Below are positions 61,385 through 64,000 of a DNA stretch of 64,000 nt, in pieces. Position 1 is the stretch's first letter, and each line of letters opens with the position of its first letter. The notes under the pieces were generated by a model. The model ran no database searches, was not told where the DNA came from, and worked only from the letters and a program-made list of their open reading frames with translations. The position numbers and the translations under genes were made by a program. This DNA comes from Nipponacmea schrenckii. Lineage: Eukaryota; Mollusca; Gastropoda; Lottiidae. Location of the stretch: contig CM060203.1 in assembly GCA_030562195.1 (NCBI GenBank), positions 6,524,208-6,588,207 of the forward strand. The letters run 5' to 3'.

Positions 61385-64000
61385 TCCAGATTTTCACTGC
61401 ATCGTTCCCTATATTCGGACCATTCAACTGCAATATGCCGTCTTGAAACAATTTAGGACGTAAAACTCCATTTTTATTTATTTATGTATATAGTTATAGT
61501 CAGTTGTGTTTCATCAAATATTATCGATCGGACGTCTGGATTTGCACCAACGAAACTGGTTTGCACAATATCAGTGAAAATGTTCTTGGTTTGTACCAAA
61601 TAGGCTTTGCCGTATTGTGTCTAAAACTCGAAAGTTCTTCGACGCTCCTTCACATAGTTCTACAAATTTAAATATTCAATGTATTAAAACATATGCTGCA
61701 TTCCAGATACACAATAACATATGATACTATGAGTAAAATAAGCTAATTCAGTGAATATACATGTACTGTATTTTACTCTGGTGCTTTGGTTGCTTAAATC
61801 ACTTTAACAGTCAAATTGTTTTGTAATTGTTTTTTTGTAAATACATGTATTATTAACGTCCTCTAAATACACATATTCCTGAAAGATAAATAAAAAAACC
61901 CACAAAATTCTCCATATGTTTGATTGGTACAAAGTGTCCATTATACAAAAATACACGTATTCCTTTCCGACAGGCAAAAGCAAACTGATTTCCTAAATTA
62001 ATAAATTCAGTTTGGAACCGGGATGTATTCTCTAAGGTTAGATTAAAGACAAATCAGGAATTTTGTCAAAGAAATCGGATTGTAAATGAAGTGTTTGGGG
62101 TCGATGGTGGAATTGGTAATGAGGAAACAATGTTTTCACGTCAAACTGTTGAAGACTTCCAGTTTATTAAATTCTTTTCGTAATTGGAATTTCATCAGAC
62201 GGGTGAATGCTTAAAGTTGGGCTTCCCCTAAATATAATATAAGTATTTGATAAAAGAAGTTTTGAGTCTGTTATTTGTTAACACTTTATGCAAAGTTTTT
62301 TCAAATACTAATTTATATCTTTATTATTTTCAGCGGAATTAATTGCTGTTAATTATGGAAACTTTCGCCGAAGTCCCGATAAGTAACAGTATTAAACTTG
62401 TCTGACTGAATTGGTTAAGACGAATAAACACAGAAGATTTGGGGCTGTTTTAATTTGAGTCATCATTATAGGTTGACGTTAGAGTTAAAATTAAGTTGTA
62501 TAAATTATCATCCGTTTATGAATCACACAGGTTTGGAGGCAATCAAGCTTTAACTGTTCACATACTACCAGATATTAACCCGTTTGAAGAAAATCTGTCA
62601 ATTTGTCGCGGAAATTAGCATTTAGTAAAAACAAATACTCCCAAATTAATTCCTTAGTTTAGTCAGTAAACATACAGAACTTTTAATTGATGTCTGATAC
62701 ACGGATACCTCGATAACAGGACTCTCACAGTTTCGCTGTAAAATTTAAAGGGACAGGTTTGACATCCGTTTGACCAGTCATACCACAGTCTCAGAAACGG
62801 TATTTTTCATAACTAAGCTAATCATTAATAGTGTTCACAGTTCACAGATATTTGAGCCTTCAAATCCACGTGTGTCTAGAATTATCCGCTTTTGATAGTT
62901 GGAAAAAGGACTCGTCAGATAAATGGAAAAAATATAGAAATAGACAGTAAAATTCATATGTTATAGTATTTGAACGAATTATGATATTTCAGTTCATTTC
63001 TGGCACTCAAGATTAATTGAAAATTGAAAAATTGTAATTTTAAGATGGCCATCAAGAGGTCATTCTAAGAGATAACATATCTATAACACCAATGCATGTA
63101 ACTTAAATCCGATACATTTCTTAAATTTCACCTTCAAAATGACCGAACATCTAAATCTAAAGCCTTTCATGACCAACTTCTGAATTCAACAAGTGTAATT
63201 TAATTGCAGTTTCGATTTGATAGGTGAATTTTTGAAATTTGAATGAAATGTCTATTGAAATAAGATTTTGTTGATGCCTATCATCAAAAGGAACTTACAT
63301 GCAGGTTAGAATCCTTGCAGTTCTGGAGCTATTTAATTTGCAATGAAAACATTATATATAAACTTTATGCTGTAAGCTGTTGCCCCTATCCCGACATATA
63401 CACAGCTTGGATCAAATCACTGTCACATGTCTCTAGTGAAATAAAACCAATTTTATAAAGCAGCATAAGTGTTTGGAATAAAAAAAAACGAATTATGCGG
63501 GGCTGTTTTTGTTGAAATCGTTACCGATGAAATGATGTTTGACGTTTCACTTTCCTGTATGTTAGGCTAATGATAAAATTAAGTTTTTCGTCTTATTGCT
63601 CTGAAGCTTATTCGGCAAATTAAATGAATGTTCCTTTTTTTGCTGTAAATTTTCGATGCTGAATTTGAATCTCGAAAAAAGTTTAATCAAAAACGATTTA
63701 GAAGCGGAAAAACACAGAATAAAAAGCATTTATCATGTCAGTGAAAAAACATTATGCAGTTGCGATTGTCGGGCTTAAGGATATTAATAGTGCATTTAGA
63801 GCCTCCATACAGATTCGGAGATGGTCGGCTCTTTGTTCCTTAATGATTACAAACCGTTCTTTTGTTTCATCAATCATAAACGCCGATTGGTGGTGCCTTT
63901 ATCTTTCGTGCTCTTTGAAGCTATCACGCACGTGCACAGGTAGGAATGATCGCTTTTCGTGAAAACTAGATCTTAGACACACGTCTAACTTTCTGTTGCG
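61385..64000. other. Upstream flank of Fer3 to the window edge
   Basis: This region holds the presumed Fer3 promoter and upstream regulatory DNA. No gene, transposon or RNA gene is recognised. The plus-strand frame at 63735-63962 is open and slightly less AT-rich but has no motif. Confidence 0.4.

Noticed and set aside
1..64000. CRISPR array, bacterial operon or plasmid features
   Set aside because: All repeats are satellite, foldback or transposon-type, and genes have spliceosomal introns; the sequence is eukaryotic.

Overview
The window is animal nuclear DNA. It is AT-rich, genes are split by canonical GT-AG introns, and most of the sequence is introns, gene-free stretches and decayed mobile elements. 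Protein similarity points to a lophotrochozoan. The style of the repeats (CGTTCA/AACTCAAA satellites with matching GTGGGCGTAT ends, GGACGGAC runs, foldback elements, a Penelope-type retroelement) suggests a mollusc, perhaps a limpet-like gastropod. That taxon call is inference.

Layout. At 0.7-20.9 kb on the minus strand lies a large band-4.1 gene, the EPB41L5/Yurt orthologue: 17 phase-consistent coding exons plus one alternative terminal exon. Its introns hold two satellite-bearing elements and a complete non-autonomous hAT copy. Upstream of it, at 23-24.5 kb and on the same strand, is a TMEM177 homologue for mitochondrial complex IV biogenesis, apparently with a one-base frame break. A dead Tc1-type transposon separates the two. 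The TMEM177-EPB41L5 order and orientation match what I recall of human 2q14. A truncated LINE (25.8-27.4 kb) and a 553-bp foldback element (27.6-28.1 kb) follow. On the plus strand, 28.5-30.9 kb encodes an unrecognised three-exon basic/coiled-coil protein of 282 aa.

From 31.7 to 47.4 kb on the plus strand lies the most novel content: three paralogous two-exon genes for short, cysteine-free secreted peptides (75, 63 and 72 aa). Each has the same signal-peptide exon, the same phase-1 intron, a conserved MFGGLF-type core and an aromatic C-terminus. A nearly invariant 24-bp block sits 51-58 bp upstream of a TATA box in all three. I do not recognise the family. Foldback, SINE and Penelope-like elements fill the spaces between the copies.

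From 47.4 to 60.7 kb I see almost no coding potential: one small arginine-rich ORF, a 67-bp tandem array and some MITE-like repeats. At 60.8-61.4 kb on the minus strand is a single-exon bHLH gene of the Fer3/FERD3L type. The rest, to the right edge, shows no gene.
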